Source: Acanthaster planci
Taxonomy: Eukaryota > Echinodermata > Asteroidea > Valvatida > Acanthasteridae
Length of the DNA stretch: 64,000 nucleotides
Assembly: GCF_001949145.1 (NCBI RefSeq)
Contig: NW_019091373.1
Coordinates: 840,155-904,154, forward strand
Direction: 5' to 3'
The position numbers and the translations under genes are program-made. Of this stretch, positions 60,909-64,000 are shown in pieces (within the stretch, counting starts at the first letter, position 1; each line of letters opens with the position of its first letter). A model generated the notes under the pieces. That model was not told where the DNA came from. It worked only from the letters and a program-made list of their open reading frames with translations, and did not search any database.

Positions 60909-62338
60909 GACTCTCGCGCCAAGAGATTCCTTTGTCAACCTGACTTTTCTGGATGAAAGAATGTCAGTTGCCAGGAGTTGGGATTGTGGTCAAATCAGAC
61001 TGGTGTCTGTACAGTGGCTCAGTTCCTTCCTTCATAATGGTTCGACCAAGCCCAGGAACACAACTCAGCTCCAGCCTGGAAAAATGCTATACTGTATGAA
61101 AACTATACGTCTTGGGAGTTAGTTTTACAGATGGCGCATATTCCATTGTGGCTTGTCATCTTAGGTCCACTTTTTAGATGGTAAACTACTGTTAATGGCC
61201 AGCTGACTTTCAAGAGAACAGTCTAGACATTGAGTAAAGGTCTTGAGGATTTCTTTAAATGTAAATGTATTTGTATTCTTGCCACAACAATCCCCACTCT
61301 GAAGTGAAGGTCAGTTAACAAGTCACATAATAGATGTACATAAATGACCATTGACAAATCCACTGTCTGTTGTGGTTCATCCTCGATGTTCTAGATGTGC
61401 ACCTTCAAGACCTTTCAAATTTTGCCTGAGCACTTTTGTCCGTATTGTTAGCACACACACAAGCAGTCTTCTGTTGGTTATTGTAAGCCCTTCAAACCTT
61501 GTCACAGTTCTTTCTTTCGTGTGGTAACCGAGGACCAGCAGTTAGACATTCTCTGTCACAGCTTACTGTTCTTGTGTGCTCTCCGTTTTGTCAGGACACT
61601 GCATTACAGTTTTTACTGTGCTAAACCCTCTACACCAGAAAATCTCTAGGGTTTAGCACATTACTGTAAATTTTGAGTTGACAGTCGGAGGGTGTACATT
61701 TTACTCATTGGAACCTGAACAGGATGTATGCATGTCATTTCTTTTTAAGGTGTTTTCTTTTTCATTAAAAGAGTTAGCCCCAAACATAGAGTGAGTGAAA
61801 ATCGGAGTTTTTCAACTTGTGTACCCATCCCACTTTTTGTCCCCCAACACACAAAGCAAATCACGCCAACGCTGCACAATGAAACCCCTATGCGAGAAAT
61901 TGATAGATTGTGTAAAAAAGTTCCTCCTTTCATCAACGAAAAAGTTCACCGCACAAGAGGGCGCTATTCAGTTTTCGTGCACTTGAACGCAAAGTCAAGT
62001 CCCGTATGCGCGCGGAGCTCTACCTTTGGGTTTCTTAGGCCTCGGAGTCTGATGCAGATGTTTTGTGAATTATCACATTACGTATGAATGACCTAAGAAT
62101 TTTTTTAAGGAAAGCTTTTGGTGCTACCGAAAATTCCCCCTTTCCAAAATTGAAAGGATATTTACTTGGACGGGGGTATTTCTTGCGATCCAGGTTTTTG
62201 ATAAGCTGTTTTGGGATTACAACTAGCAGACAGAACTGTGATGTCCGTTGCATCAAGGGTTCGAATTAGATGGAGTTCAAATGGTCATAAAAAGAAGAGA
62301 GAAGGGAAGAAAGAGTGCAAAAACAATCCTTTGTGGAA
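60909..62338 (+). other. MED29 3' UTR and downstream region
   Basis: No gene recognised. A candidate poly(A) signal ATTAAA is at 61764-61769, which would give a 3' UTR of roughly 0.9 kb. AGAGGGCGCT occurs at 61956-61965. Confidence 0.6.
62319..62323 (-). terminator. RNA polymerase III terminator of tRNA-Thr
   Basis: Five consecutive T on the minus strand, 15 nt past the tRNA 3' end, the usual polymerase III stop. Confidence 0.75.
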
Positions 62339-62410
62339 GCCACCAGTGAGATTCGAACTCACGACCCCTGGTTTACAAGACCAGTGCTCTAACCACTGAG
62401 CTATGGTGGC
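62339..62410 (-). tRNA. tRNA-Thr (anticodon TGT)
   Basis: The minus strand folds into a full 72-nt cloverleaf: acceptor GCCACCA paired with TGGTGGC, D arm GCTC/GAGC, anticodon stem CTGGT/ACCAG with loop CTTGTAA (anticodon TGT, reads ACA), T arm GTGAG/CTCAC with loop TTCGAAT. There is no intron. The internal A box (TAGCTCAGTGG) and B box (GTTCGAATC) are intact, so it looks functional. Confidence 0.96.
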
Positions 62411-64000
62411 TTTGTTGCAAGTCACGAGTGATTTGAGCGTTATGATGTTGGTTAGTAGGATTAAAGGAGGCAGAAGTTTGCCATTAATAGATCAGAGGGC
62501 ATTTAAAAGCGGCTCGCCCATCTTGGCACGCTTTGTATTACTGTGTGATTGCCGTCCTCAAACGCAGCCGTAGTGGACGGGATTTTGCCATCTTTCGTTA
62601 CATAGCAACGACCAGATGTGACTTTTGATTGATAATCCAGTTTGATTGCCCATATTGAGGCTGTATGTGGTTTCCTCAAGTAAAAAAACCATTCCAGTTG
62701 ATACGTCATCCTCTTTTATAACACAGACCAAGAAGTGCGGATAGGTTTTTAGCCTAAATTTCATGAATATGAAAGTATGGGGGTCTGTGTGGATCCTGTA
62801 GGGCCTATGGACTGGTCTGAACATATTTGTTTCAACGTGGGTAGATATAGTTGGGTCACAGCCGAACTGCGTTCACCGTGGTAGTTTTTCATCGTGTTAC
62901 TAGAGACACGCTAATTGTTGCATTGCTAAGTTCCCACCCAGAGCAGCCACTGACGACAAAATCATTCAGATGGTCTTGTTCATCGACTTGGTCATCTAAA
63001 AACATCTTGATCGAATATCACCGGACAGATCGTTGCGTCCTCTTGTCCATCATTCACCAACGGGGTTGCAGGCCAATGTGTATGACTCGTGAGCTCGCCG
63101 GGTCGCCAAACACCAGTCTTCCAGGGAAATAGGAAAGGTCGACCTCGGTAAAGTGGGGTCGTTGCTCTTAACTTGTCGTAAGACGAGTGGAAATGACGAT
63201 TATGCTTTGCCGTACAGCAAGGAACCATTGATCTTGTTTTCCTTTTGAGGATGGGGCATGACAATGATCTCCTGAAATGTGAAACTTCTGCTTAATTTAG
63301 ACCACCTGTTTGCAGAGTTTGTATTTGTATAACCTCACGCAACTTGATTTTTTGTCGTCTTTGCTGTGACGTGTTTGACATCATAACAGAGGGGCCACAG
63401 AAGCAAGATTTTTTTATTGCCTTAGGAAGGATCGGCATCTGTAGAACTTACTGGAGTGGAGGCACGTTTCGTTTGAAATCATTTAGCAGGACTTAACTGG
63501 CATTTAGTATGATCTTTTAGTTGTATGGTTGACATTTGGGGTAATGCCTCTCAAATTGTACTCTGTAGTTAAGAAAATAATATCTCACCCAGGATTTGCG
63601 GACTTGACGTGATTTTGCAGCTGTGCAAAAGTTATTTTTGAGGATATCTTTCGACTTTCAGAAGGTCTTCATGGTGCCGTTTGCGCATAGAAATATGGAA
63701 GTATTTCTACTTGTCCGTTTTCCCTTCTCAGAAACCTCCTGGAGAGAATCCTTGTATTGTTGGTTTCGTATCCGTATATGCCTATATGCCGTATACGCCT
63801 ATTCCTCCACCTACACAGTACGCCATACACAGAGAGACTTACGCATATCCTGGCATAACGTCTGGAGGAGGAAACCGTAGAAGAATGCAAGTGATTAAAC
63901 GGTATGGATACTTTGTAAATACATGTACACTGTCAGTCCCCATCGCTATCAATCACGTCTTGTTACCCTCCTGCTTGTTGGGTTGATTTACGCGCGGCTG
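62411..64000. other. Right end of window, no gene recognised
   Basis: Open frames at 62851-63132 (plus), 62992-63264 (minus) and 63681-63986 (plus) have no domain I recognise. The last contains a Tyr/Pro-rich stretch (YAYMPYTPIPPPTQYAIH) just after a possible acceptor TTCTCAG at about 63731, so an exon of a gene continuing outside the window is possible but unproven. Confidence 0.5.

Overview
Eukaryotic nuclear DNA from an animal. Three intron-containing protein genes, one tRNA gene and many short mobile-element copies are visible, with long AT-rich introns. Human-like orthologues with metazoan splice sites, small non-autonomous transposons, very frequent TACATGTA/TACCGGTA palindromes and an apparent allelic duplication at an assembly gap all fit an invertebrate deuterostome. 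A cephalochordate (amphioxus, Branchiostoma) is my best guess; this is inference, not proof.

Layout. (1) 426-33428, plus strand: a 3-exon gene for a beta-1,4-glucuronyltransferase of the B4GAT1 type (435 aa), split by introns of about 18.7 and 13.0 kb. These introns hold two copies of a TA-flanked MITE, two copies of a second inverted-repeat element, a tRNA-derived SINE, a 23-bp tandem array and a possible OTU-like coding remnant. (2) 33429-43762: the space between two convergent genes, presumably with long 3' UTRs and a 35-bp tandem repeat. (3) 43763-56919, minus strand: PAF1, the RNA polymerase II-associated factor of the PAF1 complex. I reconstructed 14 coding exons in continuous reading frame giving 560 aa, including a 24-nt microexon. 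Intron 1 holds a 25-N gap bordered by two near-identical copies of about 600 bp. (4) 56920-58380: a short intergenic stretch, probably a bidirectional promoter. (5) 58381-60908, plus strand: MED29, a Mediator subunit (4 exons, 194 aa). (6) 62339-62410, minus strand: an intact tRNA-Thr(TGT). (7) From 62411 to the end I see no gene I can name.

Biology. B4GAT1 acts in the Golgi on the O-mannosyl glycan of alpha-dystroglycan. PAF1 and MED29 both serve RNA polymerase II transcription and lie head to head; as I recall, human PAF1 and MED29 are also head-to-head neighbours, so this may be an old conserved gene pair. I found no new multi-gene system. The most unusual material is the set of inverted-repeat elements, the strongly biased distribution of short palindromes and the duplicated block at the assembly gap.
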